Under the pieces are notes generated by a model. It worked only from the letters and a program-made list of their open reading frames with translations. It was not told where the DNA came from and ran no database searches. Below, one piece after another: positions 21,380 through 32,047 of a stretch of 64,000 nt of DNA. Each line of letters begins with the position of its first letter. The stretch's first letter is position 1. A program made the position numbers and the translations under genes. The DNA comes from Macrostomum hystrix (lineage: Eukaryota > Platyhelminthes > Macrostomidae). The DNA is taken from assembly GCA_950097015.1 (NCBI GenBank), contig CATNEN010000034.1, forward strand, positions 1,192,501-1,256,500. Reading direction: 5' to 3'.

Positions 21380-23500
21380 AATTCCACACCACATTATTTA
21401 TGCCAGGTATATTAATTATTATTGTTGCAAGGCAGGTAGTAACGTTGTACAATTTTGGGAGGAGCAAAAAATTGTTTTGACATGCACTCTACCACTTTTC
21501 TGACTATGGCATGGTAGGGGGTTAAAGCTATAACAAATCTGATTAAAAATGAAATCAGCACATCAAAAAGCCTTAGTAGCCACAGATTTATCATCCTATC
21601 AAAACAAGAACTATTTTATATAGACCTAAAGTTCAAGAGACCCTCGCCTCCCCGCTGGGTCCATGGACCACCCTGCAGCTAAGTCTAGTAAGTCAAAGTT
21701 CAAGAAGCCCAAAAAGCAAGCAAAGTTAAAATGTATTAAAAACTTGAAGTCTATACTTTATAGCAATTATCATTTTGGTTTAAAAAATTTAGCTAGTCAG
21801 CCAGACCACTGACTGATAATTTGGATATAAGTTGCATTAGTAACACTCTTAGTAGTTTAGTCTTAGGTTTTAACTAACATCTATTATTAACTTTACATGT
21901 AACATTTTCATTGTGTCAGTTAATAAATGTTGAAAATCAAAACAATTGGATTGGGATTTCGATTTGCTGGCATAAGTAGTACTAGTAACTAAATTTAAAA
22001 CGAAAAAACATTTGTTATAACCTTTGTTATAAAAAAATTAATAGAAAATTTCAATACTTAAATTGACAAAGTAACTTTAAAAAATACCTTCTCTAGACAC
22101 AGTAAAGTACAATCTGTTATGGATGTAATGATATCCTAAGTGTAAAATACCAACTAAACTAGTTTGGTGGCGCAGCGCATTAGGGCGCGTTTTTTATTTA
22201 AACAATTCTAAACTATTGAATAAAAACTTAAATAAAAAATTATACTACAACGTAACTAAGAAAATCTTTTTTTGAGAAGTACTAATACACTTTTTTTAAT
22301 GCGCATACTTAGTTCTGTATAATTATTTGTTATACCATACGCACGTAAAGTTATGAAATTGACGTAAAATCCGGACTATTCAGACTCGTTTTTGACATGT
22401 AAAAAGAGTATTTATAAAAATACAATTCTTTCTTTCCATGTAACACTAAAAAAGTGACGAATTCTATAGACAAATGAATACAATTATATTGAGAATGATT
22501 GCAGAAGGACTGCGGGCAATGGCACATCATTTAGTGACACTAGACCCACAGCGAGCTATTTTTTGCTAATACCTTATTCGGATCATTGTCATAAATAATT
22601 ACGAGTACATAATCAGTCTTACTTGTTTCTGTTTCGTTTCTTTTAAGGCACTGTAGAGTTATACCGCTATACTTTCTGGAATTTTAGAACTGATTCTGGT
22701 TCTGGAATTCTGGGTAGAATGAATGACTGATTCTGATTTCTGGGTAGAATGAAAAGCCTATTTTACGGGTTGGAGAGCTGGGTAAAACAGCTTTAATTTA
22801 ATTTTTTAATTAACTGCCCGCCGTCAAAAATAAAGCCAATATAATCTAGCAACCAAGTTATATAAATATGAGTAATTTAAAATAAAAATAAATATGATTT
22901 GATTTTGTTTTTTTCTTATAACTAGTATAAATATGTCTTTCTATGCATGTATAACTCAACCTGTGTGGCGTGTTGATAGAGAGAGCGCTCTGTTTGAGTG
23001 TTACGAGGGGGGTTCGAATTTTTTCCGTATTATTTTTACTAATGAATTTTTTTGATCCGATATTTTATTGTGATGCTAAATATTTACTAATTATTTCGTT
23101 TTATAGCCATTTTATACAGTGGATGTGTTGTAATTTTAGTTCTGGCTTCTGATAAGCCATTAAGCCCTCGCTGTTAAGGTGGAAGTATCATTTGTTTGAG
23201 ACGGGGTGATCACTTCTTGGTTCTTACTTAGCACGATAGAAAAGCGTCATATATCTATTACACGTAAAATCCACTTAATCAGTAAGTCCCATCTAAACTC
23301 ATTCAGCTTTAGTTGTATTGTATTAATTAGTATGAACTGTGGTTTGCTTGCCTATATGTTTGGAAATAAATGATTATCAGTGCAAAGGAAAAATATTTAG
23401 ATAGCCAGTTACATACTTCATATTTCATACTTTCTACTTGCAGTAGACGAGTAGCATGATCCATGTAAAATTTATCGGAAGTCTACCCCCTACCCCCTAC
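21380..23500. other. AT-rich non-coding right part of the giant element
   Basis: No supported gene. It includes a fragment of SINE family A at 22491-22566 (GACTGCGGGCAATGGCACAT, then GTGACACTAGACCCACAG). Confidence 0.5.
22491..22566 (-). mobile_element. SINE family A, 3' fragment
   Basis: It matches the tail-proximal part of the SINE copies at 51046-51414 and 53420-53784 (GGGCAATGGCACATCATTTA). Confidence 0.7.
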
Positions 23501-23579
23501 CCCCCCGTGGGTCCACATGGATTCACCCGGCTAGCCGAGTATTTTTTGACTAGTGGAAGTGTCGGCTAGCCGGCGGCCG
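23501..23579 (-). repeat. Right terminal inverted repeat of the giant element
   Basis: This is the reverse complement of 10-88 (77 of 79 positions by eye). Immediately outside it, from about 23585, begins a ~105-bp sequence that recurs at 30667-30771 in the second Helitron, so the element is inserted in Helitron sequence. Confidence 0.9.
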
Positions 23580-23584
23580 CGAGC

Positions 23585-23690
23585 TGGAGACTGAGTGCGG
23601 TGAGTGCGGTGGCGTCCCAGTGCGCAGGGCTCTCCGGTCAATATTTCTCTCCAGCCAGCCTGGGATAGAAGAAAGAGAGAGGCTGGCGTA
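23585..23690 (+). repeat. Helitron leader segment, copy 1
   Basis: About 105 bp from GAGACTGAGTGCGGTGAGTG to AGAGGCTGGCG, repeated with two or three differences at 30667-30771. In both Helitrons it is the last sequence before the helicase remnant, yet the helicase sequence joined to it differs. Confidence 0.88.
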
Positions 23691-25287
23691 CAGTGCTTTG
23701 CTAAAATACAAGACGGTTATCCGCTGTATCGACGGAGATCACGTGAGGATGGCGGCTTTACCACTCGCATTATTCTATGCAGCCATGGGAATGAAGAGAT
23801 CGATCTGGACAACAGATGGGTCGTTCCCTACTGCCCGCTACTGTCCAAGGTGTTCAATCCACACATCAACGTTGAGTACTGCAACTCTGTTAAATCAATC
23901 AAGTACATTTGCAAGTACGTGAACAAGGGTAGCGACCAAGCAGTGTTCAACATTGAGGGACCTGGAGGCATAGTAAACGAATTTGACGAAGTCAATCGCT
24001 TCAAGAGCGGAAGGTATCAGCTCTAACGAGGCAATGTGGCGAATCTTCGGATTCTCTATTCATGAACGCCACCCAACTGTCATGCACCTCAGTGTGCACC
24101 TGGAAAACGGTCAGAGAGTATACTTTACGGAGGAGAACATCCAGCAGCGTGCTCAAAGGCCACAGGACACTACTCTTACTGCTTTCTTCAAGTTGTGCGC
24201 TGAAGACCCCTTTGCCAGGACTTTGCTGTACCACCAGGTGCCTGCCTATTACACATGGAACGCCTCTTCGAAAGGATGGAAGCGGCGGGTTCAAGGCGCT
24301 GCAGTTCCAGGCCATCCTGAAATACGACAGACTGATGCATTAGCCAGAGTACACGGTGCACCCAAACCACAGTGAATGCTACTACCTGCTACACACCGTG
24401 ATTGGTCCGACGTCATTTAGACACATTAGAACGGTGGAAGGCCATACCTGCCAAACTTTTCATGAAGCATGTCAGCGACTGGGACTGCTGGAAGAGCTGG
24501 ATGACCAGGAGCAGCTGGGACAGTTCATAGAGGAGAATGAGCCCCGACTCATGCCTGAGCAGCTAGAGGCGTACCGCGAGCTATTGCGCAGAGTCAACAA
24601 CAACGTTGGTGGCATGGTTTTTCTTGATGCTCCAGGTGGCACAGGAAAAAAATTTCTAATCAACCTCCTTCTGGCAAAGGTCAGGCAACGAGGCGACGTT
24701 GCCATTGCTGTAGCTTCCTCTGGAATTACAGCCACCTTGCTGCCATGCGGTCGCACTGCCCACTCAGCACTGAAGTTGCCGCTTGATCTGTCTTGAGCGG
24801 AGAATCCGCTGTGCAACATCAAGAAAAACACAGGCACTGCCAGAGTGCTTCAGGCTTGCAAGCTTATCGTCTGGGATGAGTGTACCATGTCCCACAAACT
24901 GGCATTTGAAGCACTCAACTTAACTTTGAAAGACCTGCGCAATAGCAATCAACTGATGGGTGGTGTCACTCTGCTGCTGTCTGGAGACTTTAGACAGACG
25001 CTGCCTGTGATTCCGCGAGGCACTCCTGCTGATGAGATTAATGCTTTCCTAAAATCATCTCACCTGTGGCCATCGGTTGTGAAGTTGCACCTACGAACAA
25101 ACATGAGAGCTACAATTCAAGGAGACGAAACAGCTCATGAGTTCTCTGCCAATCTATTGCGAATCGGCAATGGTCTGCTGGAGATTAGCACAGAGAATGG
25201 GCAGTCATCGATCGCTACAATCGGAACCATTGTGCAGTCAGTGCAGGAGCTCAAGGCAAAAGTTTACCCGAACCTGATGGTTCGATA
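23691..25287 (+). pseudogene. Helitron Rep/helicase (Pif1-like), N-deleted and broken
   Basis: Reads the post-Rep region and the helicase N-terminal half in several frames. 23691-24020: IQDGYPLYRRR, NRWVVPYCPLLSKVFNPHIN, CKYVNKGSD. A frameshift near GRYQ is followed by SSNEAMWRIFGFSIHERHPT. After 24300 the frame shifts again to HPNHSECYYL; then Walker A appears as GGTGKK (normally GGTGKT), a stop TGA lies at 24795, Walker B is IVWDECTM, and motif III is LLSGDFRQTLPVI with LRTNMR. The HUH nuclease domain is missing. The reading continues across the hAT insertion at 29948-29972 (ADVDWLSE) and then stops matching. It is inactive. Confidence 0.85.
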
Positions 25288-26170
25288 TAGGGATGCCAAA
25301 AACCGTGCTCTTTTGAGAACCGGTTAACCGGTTTTAAAAACCGTATTTTTCAGGAAACCGGTTTTTAAAAACCGGTTTGTGCGTCAATTTCGTAAACAAA
25401 TAACAAATGAACTTGCGGCTTTAAAATGCATGCTAGATACCTCTTTTACATATTTGTCATTTGTTTCCCCCTGCTTTGTTTGACCCTTGAAGGCTTTGAC
25501 TTGCTGTTGCTGTTTAATATTATAATTTGCGAAGCATAATACTATTGAATAAATTAATAAGTTATAATAAACACGAGGCACGAATCTGACTAATAATGTC
25601 AGTGACGTGCTTTATTGTCATTTCATTCTCTTAATTCGTTGGCAACTTGGCAATTGGCATCAGCCAGCATTCTCACATTTCAGACAGTCATGTTTTTTTC
25701 TTCAAAAATTATTCGGCATTTGGCATTGGAATTGGCGCAAGCAAACAAAAAACAAGATAAAGAAAAAGACCAGACACAGACACAAAGACAATTTTGTCGT
25801 AAAAAATTGCGCAACAAACCCTGCAGGCTTCAAGCTACAAACTAGTTTCTACTCTACTCGAACTCGAAGTGCATGTGTATAGGAGTTTAGCTACTTCCAT
25901 ATCTTCTACTCTACTCTATCATTTTTTCCACACTATTCCACTCAACTTATCTCATCTGCTGTCATTATCCTGCTCAATCTAAATGTATCTCTTCTTATTG
26001 TCAACTTCTCAAAACTCTTTCACTCTTCAGTCTTTTCTTAGTAATCCAACTCTAATATGGTCATGTGACTCATGTCCTATTCTAGGACAATTGACTTTTA
26101 ACTTAATTTCACTTCCATAAGTCCTTGAAATGTTTGACAATACAGGGAGGGAAATGTGAATGCAATGCAA

Positions 26171-28255
26171 TCATGTGTCCCTTTCACGCTTTAAAAAGTA
26201 ATGGCGGAGCATGACGAGCCTTGACAGTGTAGTGTCAGTCAGTCGAGATCGCACTTTCGACAGGAAAGATCCACTTGCAGAAAACGCACGTTCAGCCTCG
26301 ACACTTGTAGGTGGAATTAGCTGAAGTCCTTGGTATAGTTGCGTGAGCAAAGTGCCTCGTTGCTGTGCAATACGGAGGAACTCAATCTCGCGGCCAATTC
26401 GACTTTCTAGTGTCATGCTTTGGTTTCGATTTCGAGGCTGCTCATTCTTCTGTTGCAAAAATAACTTCAGCTGGTCTTCTAGGCCTATGCAGACCTCTTG
26501 CTGATTTGCCCGATTGCTGTCGATTGCTTCAGCTGGTCTTGAACACGCAGCTACTGGTGCTGGTAAAGATGATGCTGCCAACTCCTCCGAGCGTGTTGAC
26601 AATTCCAGATTCATGTTAAGACCTGCTGCAGCTGCTCCACTTTCACTAGCAGTTTGATCGGCATTGTCCTCAGGCTGTGCACACAGTTCTAGTTTCTTGG
26701 CGAGAGCAATTAAAGTATACTTAACGGCATTGAGCTCAGATTTTGAGTCAGTAGCTCCATATTGGAAGAGAAACTTGGCTGCAGTGACTATGGGTCCGCT
26801 GCGCTCTTGAATACGCAGCTTAAGTGAGCTGGAAAGATCCTGTGCAGGGTCACTTTCTTGGCTTGACAGCTTCAGTATGGCGAACTCTACTGCATTGATT
26901 GCAGTGACGATTGTGCAATCACGCTGGCATAGTGTCTTCACAATTAGCTCTACAGGTTTGAGGGCCTGGTTGATTTCATTCAAGCGTGCAATGTCTTGGC
27001 GATCCAATGGGAATTCGAGATCAAGTTGCAAGAGTGCTCGCTGTATGGGCTTCAAAAGCAGCAAGAAGCGATCCACCATACTCAGCAAGGAATTCCACCG
27101 AGTCCGACAATCAAGGATGAGACTAAGCTCAGATCCATGACTTGCCTTCACAAATGACTGAAGTGTGTCATTGCGCACAGGTTTTCCGCGAAAACACTTG
27201 ACAACATCGCGAACTTTGACAATGAGTTCTTGAATAGTAGGATTCAGTTGCATAGCATTGCCATCAGTTCCTTCATCAGACAAGTCCCACAGCATGGCCA
27301 CTTCAGCATCATCACATGCATCAGCTTCGACATCAGAAACAGAAACAGTAGATGTAACTGCGGTAGCAACAGGACAATAAAGCACATCAGATACAGCCAG
27401 ATGAATTGCATGTGCAAAACACAGGTGGTGCTCAGCATGAATTAACCTTCCAAACTTCACCATCACTGATGCTCCGTCTGTAGTACAAGCAATGATGTCT
27501 TTGGTGACATCTACTCCAAACTTGCTGACATGTTCAGTTACAAGCTGCAAACAAGCCTCAGCATTCATTGATCCATGAACTCTTACAAGTCCAAGATTGT
27601 GATGACTTCGATTGGCTAAGTGAATGTTCACATTCATATAACGACGATTGTTTATACCTGTCCACTCATCAAGTGTCAGGGCAAACCTTTCACCACATTT
27701 GCGTCGCGCACAAAGATCTGTCTTTATTTCAGCCTCAACTGAGTCTGCAAACAACATCACCCGAGCCTTGATTGTCTCCCTTGACTTGGGGACATGCACT
27801 CCACGTGCTTGGAGACCACTTCGAATATCCTCAGATGTTACAAACAATCGAAATGCAATTCCATCCTTGGCTACCATTCTGGCAAAAATAGCATTATCAT
27901 CCACTGGCTTACGAGACAGAAATTCAACTATTTTTGACTGCTTTGCAGGTGTTGGGCCAGCTAGGGCAGCTTGGACAACTGGGCCAGCTGCAGCTGTGGC
28001 AGTGGGGGCAGCTTGGCTATCTTGCAAAGGTTGGCTAATGCTGCTAGTAGCACGAGGCATTCTGCTATTTCCAGACTTAGTATTTGTCCCAGAAACAGGA
28101 AGTTTGATATCATGTAACTTCTTCAGATGCGCATGCATGGCCGAAGTGGATCCTCCCTTAGTCTGGATTGTAGTCTTGCAAATATTGCAACTAGCTTGCT
28201 TTTCAGAAATTCTCTGAAAATTCGTCCATATGCTAGACTTTGGAAGACTAGACAT
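26171..28255 (-). CDS. hAT-family transposase (BED zinc finger, 694 aa)
   Basis: An intact single-exon frame. Residues ~8-50 form a BED-type zinc finger (C23, C26, H43, H48). An Ala/Thr/Ser-rich linker follows. The RNase H-like core has candidate acids D196 in TLDEWTG and D260 in CTTDGAS. The C-terminal ~80 residues are the hAT dimerisation region, with PPTSVEAERAFSASG and LVMLRHYF. Length and order are usual for animal hAT transposases. No stop or frameshift is seen, so it may be functional. About 1.6 kb of non-coding sequence precedes the start (28256-29830), and the 3' side leaves ~0.9 kb to the TIR. Confidence 0.93.
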   Translation of the reverse strand: MSSLPKSSIWTNFQRISEKQASCNICKTTIQTKGGSTSAMHAHLKKLHDIKLPVSGTNTKSGNSRMPRATSSISQPLQDSQAAPTATAAAGPVVQAALAGPTPAKQSKIVEFLSRKPVDDNAIFARMVAKDGIAFRLFVTSEDIRSGLQARGVHVPKSRETIKARVMLFADSVEAEIKTDLCARRKCGERFALTLDEWTGINNRRYMNVNIHLANRSHHNLGLVRVHGSMNAEACLQLVTEHVSKFGVDVTKDIIACTTDGASVMVKFGRLIHAEHHLCFAHAIHLAVSDVLYCPVATAVTSTVSVSDVEADACDDAEVAMLWDLSDEGTDGNAMQLNPTIQELIVKVRDVVKCFRGKPVRNDTLQSFVKASHGSELSLILDCRTRWNSLLSMVDRFLLLLKPIQRALLQLDLEFPLDRQDIARLNEINQALKPVELIVKTLCQRDCTIVTAINAVEFAILKLSSQESDPAQDLSSSLKLRIQERSGPIVTAAKFLFQYGATDSKSELNAVKYTLIALAKKLELCAQPEDNADQTASESGAAAAGLNMNLELSTRSEELAASSLPAPVAACSRPAEAIDSNRANQQEVCIGLEDQLKLFLQQKNEQPRNRNQSMTLESRIGREIEFLRIAQQRGTLLTQLYQGLQLIPPTSVEAERAFSASGSFLSKVRSRLTDTTLSRLVMLRHYFLKRERDT

Positions 28256-29800
28256 TTGTATCTTTGCTGATGTCCTGAATCCTGATGATGATCTGCAATT
28301 AATTAGATTAGATTTTTTTACTTATATTCAATGGTAGTTGTTATTTATTACTTATGAATTCAAATAAAATATTTAGAAATATGTAAAAAAATATTATTAG
28401 GCCTACCCTATCATTTTATATATGATATAACCATGGAGATTTCACTTTGAAATTTGACAGAAATATATAGTTGGCTAAGGCTAATGACTTATGACTTAAG
28501 GCTAATGAGTAGTAATGACGAATGGCTAAAGCCCACCTGGTTGCACCTTTACCCTTAGGACCCTTTGGGCTTTCCCTTGGCTATATAAGTAATTCAAACC
28601 TTTCCTAAGAAATTTTACTATATGATATATATATATACTTGCAATTACAAATTTACAAAAAAATTATTCATTTTCTTAGCATTTATATTTAGAATTAAAT
28701 AAATTTATTTAATTGTCATTGACAATAGTCAGGCTTAACTCACATATTTTGAATTTGGATTTTAAAGTGCCACACAGCCCACACTGGCCCATGCATAGTA
28801 CAATGCACTTTGTACATATTTAATTATGCTTATAGATTACAGTTACATATAGTTACAGATGATAGTAGACTATATATAGAGCTCCTTCATTAGACTGATT
28901 AGAAGAGAAATTAGCAAATGGTTGGGCTTGGACACTTGGGCCTATACTCAATAGTAAATACTAAATAGTAAATACCTAACCTAACTCCTAGACTCCTGAG
29001 TCCTGAGTCCTGACTCCTGACTCCTGTCCTGTCCTGAGTAAAGATAATGCTGAGCTAATGGCAATGGCAATGCTGCCTGCCAGTGCCAGCCAGTGATATG
29101 ATATGGAAACCCGTACAAACAACAATCCGACATCAGCCAATGTTGGCGACTTTTTTCGACGTTGGCCAACGTCGCTGTAGCATTACCGCTTTTACCATCT
29201 CCTGAGTCCTGAGTCCTGACCACCAACACCAACCAACCGACGTTTGACGTTTATTTAGATTTAGACGTCTGCTAGACGTCGGGTCGGGTCGGGATCGGAT
29301 TCGGGACTCGGGACCGGGAGATAGGAAAAGTGGTAATGTTACATTACAGCGATGTCGGCCGACGGTCGACGTCGGGATCGGGTCGGGAGTCGGGACTCGG
29401 ATTGTTGTACTTGTACTTGTACGTTGTACTTGTACGTTGTACGGGAAACTAGAAAGCTGAAAGCTAAAAGTTAAAACTTCTGGATCTGGAAGCCCTGAAA
29501 AATGACTGAATCTGAATCACTGAATGCTGAAAGCCTAGCTGAAAGTCTGAAACCCATCCTAGTAGCCGTAGGTGGTGATACGAAAGTTACGAAACACAAA
29601 TTGCCCAAGACAAATCCCATTCTATTTTACGTTATAATATTTTCACTTTTGATTTCGAAGAAATTATTGAATTTAAATTTCTAATTTTCAAGAGTCACGA
29701 CTCACGTTGAATTGTTTGCGACATTATGAATTGTGATGTGTATTGTTGTGGTTGTGACATTTGTCACGTTGTTGTGAGTCTTGTGACTCTTTATATCTAG
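28256..29800. other. Non-coding 5' region of the hAT element
   Basis: No gene. It includes short-period repeats such as CTCCTGAGTCCTGAGTCCTG (28985-29035, again near 29200), TTGTACTTGTACGTTGTACT near 29405-29440, and several ACGTC/GACGT palindromes. It likely holds the transposase promoter. Confidence 0.45.
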
Positions 29801-30666
29801 ATTGTATTCCATTTTAGAATTTTAATAAGCATGTGAAAAACCGTGAAAAACCGGACCAAAAAACCGGTTTTTTCAAAACCGGTTTTTCGGCCCGAAACCG
29901 GTTTTTTGGCAAACCGGTTAACCGGAGTTGGCATCCCTAGTTCGATATGCTGACGTTGACTGGCTGTCAGAGCCAGTACGCCCTTAAACAAACTCTTCAC
30001 TTTTCATTCATGCAGTAAATAAATAAATGGTGACCTTCACTATAAAGTTAATACAGAGACGTGAATTGCTTACTGCTTTGCTTTAAATTTCTGCCACAAA
30101 AACAACGGGCAAAAAAAGCTAGTCTATATATATAAAAGTGAAAACTCTGTCTGTCTGTCTGTCTGTCTGTGTGCAACCTTTTGTCTTTATAGACGCCGAA
30201 ACCGCTCAACCAAATCGCACCAAACTTTGCACATACCTAAAACCACCTACGCTGAGTGCAATAGGCTACTCAAATTCCCGAAAAATCATTTCCTTCCTGC
30301 TCAAAAGTGCAAAAAACTGCTCAAAAATCGTCAAAAAATCACTCAATTCGACATATCGTCGCCCCACTTTGTCAGATTTTCTCCAAATTTGATCCACTTA
30401 CACTTTAAATGTTTTCCAACAATGCTGTCAATTTTGAACATCTCTACTCAATCCAGAGCAAAGCTGCATCATCTCAAAGTGAGTCACTTTTTGTTTTCCG
30501 AGGACAGCCACCCCAACTCCCCTCCGCCACTCTGCGGGCCAAATTTTATTACAGCCACCCCCTCCCTTCCCCGGGCGCCGAAGCCCCAGACTGTACATTG
30601 TATTTCAAGCCGTGAATGTACACAGCCCAAACCCCTAGACTGTCTACTGGCCCCCAAGCAGCACTG

Positions 30667-30771
30667 AGACTGAGTGCGGTGAGTGCGGTGGCGTCCCAGT
30701 GCGCAGGGCTCTCCGGTCGATATTTCTCTCCAGCCAGCCTGGGGTAGAAGAAAGAGAGAGGCTGGCGTTGA
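30667..30771 (+). repeat. Helitron leader segment, copy 2
   Basis: Near-identical to 23585-23690. It is followed directly by GTTGACTGGCTGTCAGAG, the same 18 bases with which the helicase of Helitron 1 ends (29955-29972). Confidence 0.88.
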
Positions 30772-31384
30772 CTGGCTGTCAGAGAGGGCAATTCTGTGTC
30801 CTAGAAATGATGCCGCCAACGAAATTAACTACCAACTGCTTCAGGAGTTGCCAGGTGCAGTTTTCACCTACAAGTCAATTGATACAACGTTGACTGATGA
30901 CACCGCTGTGGAGTATCCTGTTGAGTTTCTGAACTCTCTAGATCCTCCTGGAACTCCATCGCACAACTTGCAGCTGAAAGTTGGGGCACCAATTATGCTC
31001 CTCCGCAACCTGAATGCGCCAAGGCTGTGTAACGGCACCAGACTGATAGTCAGGCGGCTCTTCCCACACGTGATTGAGGCCACGATAATGACTGGATCTG
31101 GCAGAGGAGAGTCTGTGTTCGTTCCCCGGATTCCAATTATCCCCACGGACCTGCCATTTCAGTTCAAGCGACTGCAGTTCCCTGTGAGAGTGTGCTTTGC
31201 GATGACTATTAACAAGGCTCAGGGACAGTCGCTGAAGGTGGCTGGCATCAACCTGGAGACTCCTTGCTTCTCGCATGGGCAGCTTTATGTCGCCTGCTCC
31301 CGTGTTGGAACTCCAGCTGGCCTATTCATTTTCGCACCAAGGGGAAGAACGAAGAATGTGGTGTATCCCCAGGCCTTGAGGTGA
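30767..31384 (+). pseudogene. Helitron helicase, C-terminal fragment
   Basis: An open frame of about 205 codons from DWLSERAILCPRND to a TGA at 31382. It contains NLQLKVGAPIMLLRNL, the helicase motif V region MTINKAQGQSL and motif VI LYVACSRVGTPAG, the usual end of Helitron Pif1-like helicases. It lacks Rep, Walker A and Walker B, so it cannot work alone. Its first residues are those with which the Helitron 1 fragment stops, so the two copies are complementary deletion forms of one family. Confidence 0.9.
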
Positions 31385-31536
31385 CTCGCAAGCAATTAAT
31401 AGAAAAGTAGTCACGAATTGACCTTGACCTGTCTAACTCTGAACTCTGAAACAGTTTAATTTTGTTTCTTTGACATTGTTATTGTTATGCCATGGCTATT
31501 TTCCTTATGTATACGCGTGTACATGCATACTGTATA

Positions 31537-31810
31537 CAGAGGCAGATTTAGGGGGGGGGCGGGGGGGCAGTCGCCCCCCTAAATTTTAATCATGGGAATA
31601 AGATGCCCCCACCAGGGGCGCCAGTCGCAGCACTGACGCCCCTTTTCGGCCACTGGCGCCCCTTTTTCAGCCGCTGGCTCCCGTTTTTCAACCGCTGGCG
31701 CCCTTTCTTGGCTCCTGGCGCCCTTTTTCGGCCGCTGGCACCCCCTCTGTGATTCTCATGGCGCTCCCCTGACAGACCGCCCCAAAACAAAATTCCTGGA
31801 TCTGCCACTG
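31537..31810. mobile_element. hAT-like MITE with 8-bp TSD
   Basis: The ends CAGAGGCAGATTTAGG and CTGGATCTGCCACTG are inverted with a few mismatches. The flanks are the perfect 8-bp repeat ACTGTATA (31529-31536 and 31811-31818). The interior is unusual: poly-G/poly-C near the left end, then repeats of GGCGCCCCTTTTTC type (CTGGCGCCC, five or so copies). No coding capacity. Confidence 0.87.
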
Positions 31811-32047
31811 ACTGTATAGAGGAGTGGCTAAGAGACATGTTTCTAAAGAAGTAATCAAGAGGGGGCTGTTTGGACAAACTTTTCACTTATTTTTTACTTA
31901 AAACGCCCTTAAACAAACTCTTCACTTTTCATTAATGCAGTGAATAAATAAATGGTGACCTTCACTATAAAGTTAATACAGAGACGTGAATTGCTTACTG
32001 CTTTGCTTTAAATTTCTGCCCCAAAAACAACGGGCAAAAAAAGCTAG

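Larger units (their letters stand above)
10..23579. mobile_element. Giant KDZ-class DNA transposon (whole element)
   Basis: The first bases of the window (10-88) and 23501-23579 are inverted copies of the same 79-bp sequence with two mismatches that I can see. Each copy contains the palindrome CGGCTAGCCG twice. The interior holds a KDZ-type transposase gene, which makes the two TIRs the likely ends of one element of about 23.57 kb. No target-site duplication is visible: the outer left flank is only 9 bases (1-9) and does not match the right flank, though 8-bp TSDs are expected for this class. The element sits in a Helitron whose sequence resumes at about 23585. Many other elements are nested inside it, so the ancestral element was shorter. 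The TIR match is direct observation; that the transposase uses these TIRs is inference. Confidence 0.8.
25288..29939 (-). mobile_element. Autonomous hAT transposon with 8-bp TSD
   Basis: The ends are TAGGGATGCCAA and TTGGCATCCCTA. They are flanked by the perfect 8-bp TSD GTTCGATA (25280-25287 and 29940-29947). Removing the element and one TSD restores the helicase frame of Helitron 1 (MVRYADVDWLSE). Just inside both ends are repeats of the palindrome-rich motif AACCGGTT. It contains one intact transposase frame on the minus strand. Confidence 0.95.
23580..30122 (+). mobile_element. Helitron 1 (5' end cut by the giant element; internally deleted)
   Basis: From about 23585 the sequence is a Helitron with a decayed Rep/helicase gene. 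Its 3' end is at 30122: a short stem (TGCC...GGGCA) about 8 bp upstream of the terminal CTAG, as in canonical Helitrons. The 3' 145 bp (about 29976-30122) are nearly identical to the 3' end of Helitron 2 (31903-32047). The 5' end lies beyond the giant KDZ insertion and so outside the window. The hAT element at 25288-29939 is nested within it. Confidence 0.8.
30123..32047 (+). mobile_element. Helitron 2, complete ends, internally deleted
   Basis: It begins TCTATATATATAAAAGTG followed by (CTGT)n, a classical Helitron 5' end. It finishes at 32047 with the stem TGCCC...GGGCA, an A-rich spacer and CTAG, followed by T. It starts on the base after the CTAG of Helitron 1. The interior keeps the 5' non-coding region, the ~105-bp leader (30667-30771) and only the last ~200 codons of the helicase. 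Confidence 0.88.

Noticed and set aside
1-23588. TSD for the giant element
   Set aside because: Bases 1-9 (TGCATCTAA) and those after 23579 (CGAGCTGGA) are not a direct repeat; decay, rearrangement or the short left flank may explain this.
27648-28217. 189-aa plus-strand frame
   Set aside because: Antisense shadow of the hAT transposase N-terminus.
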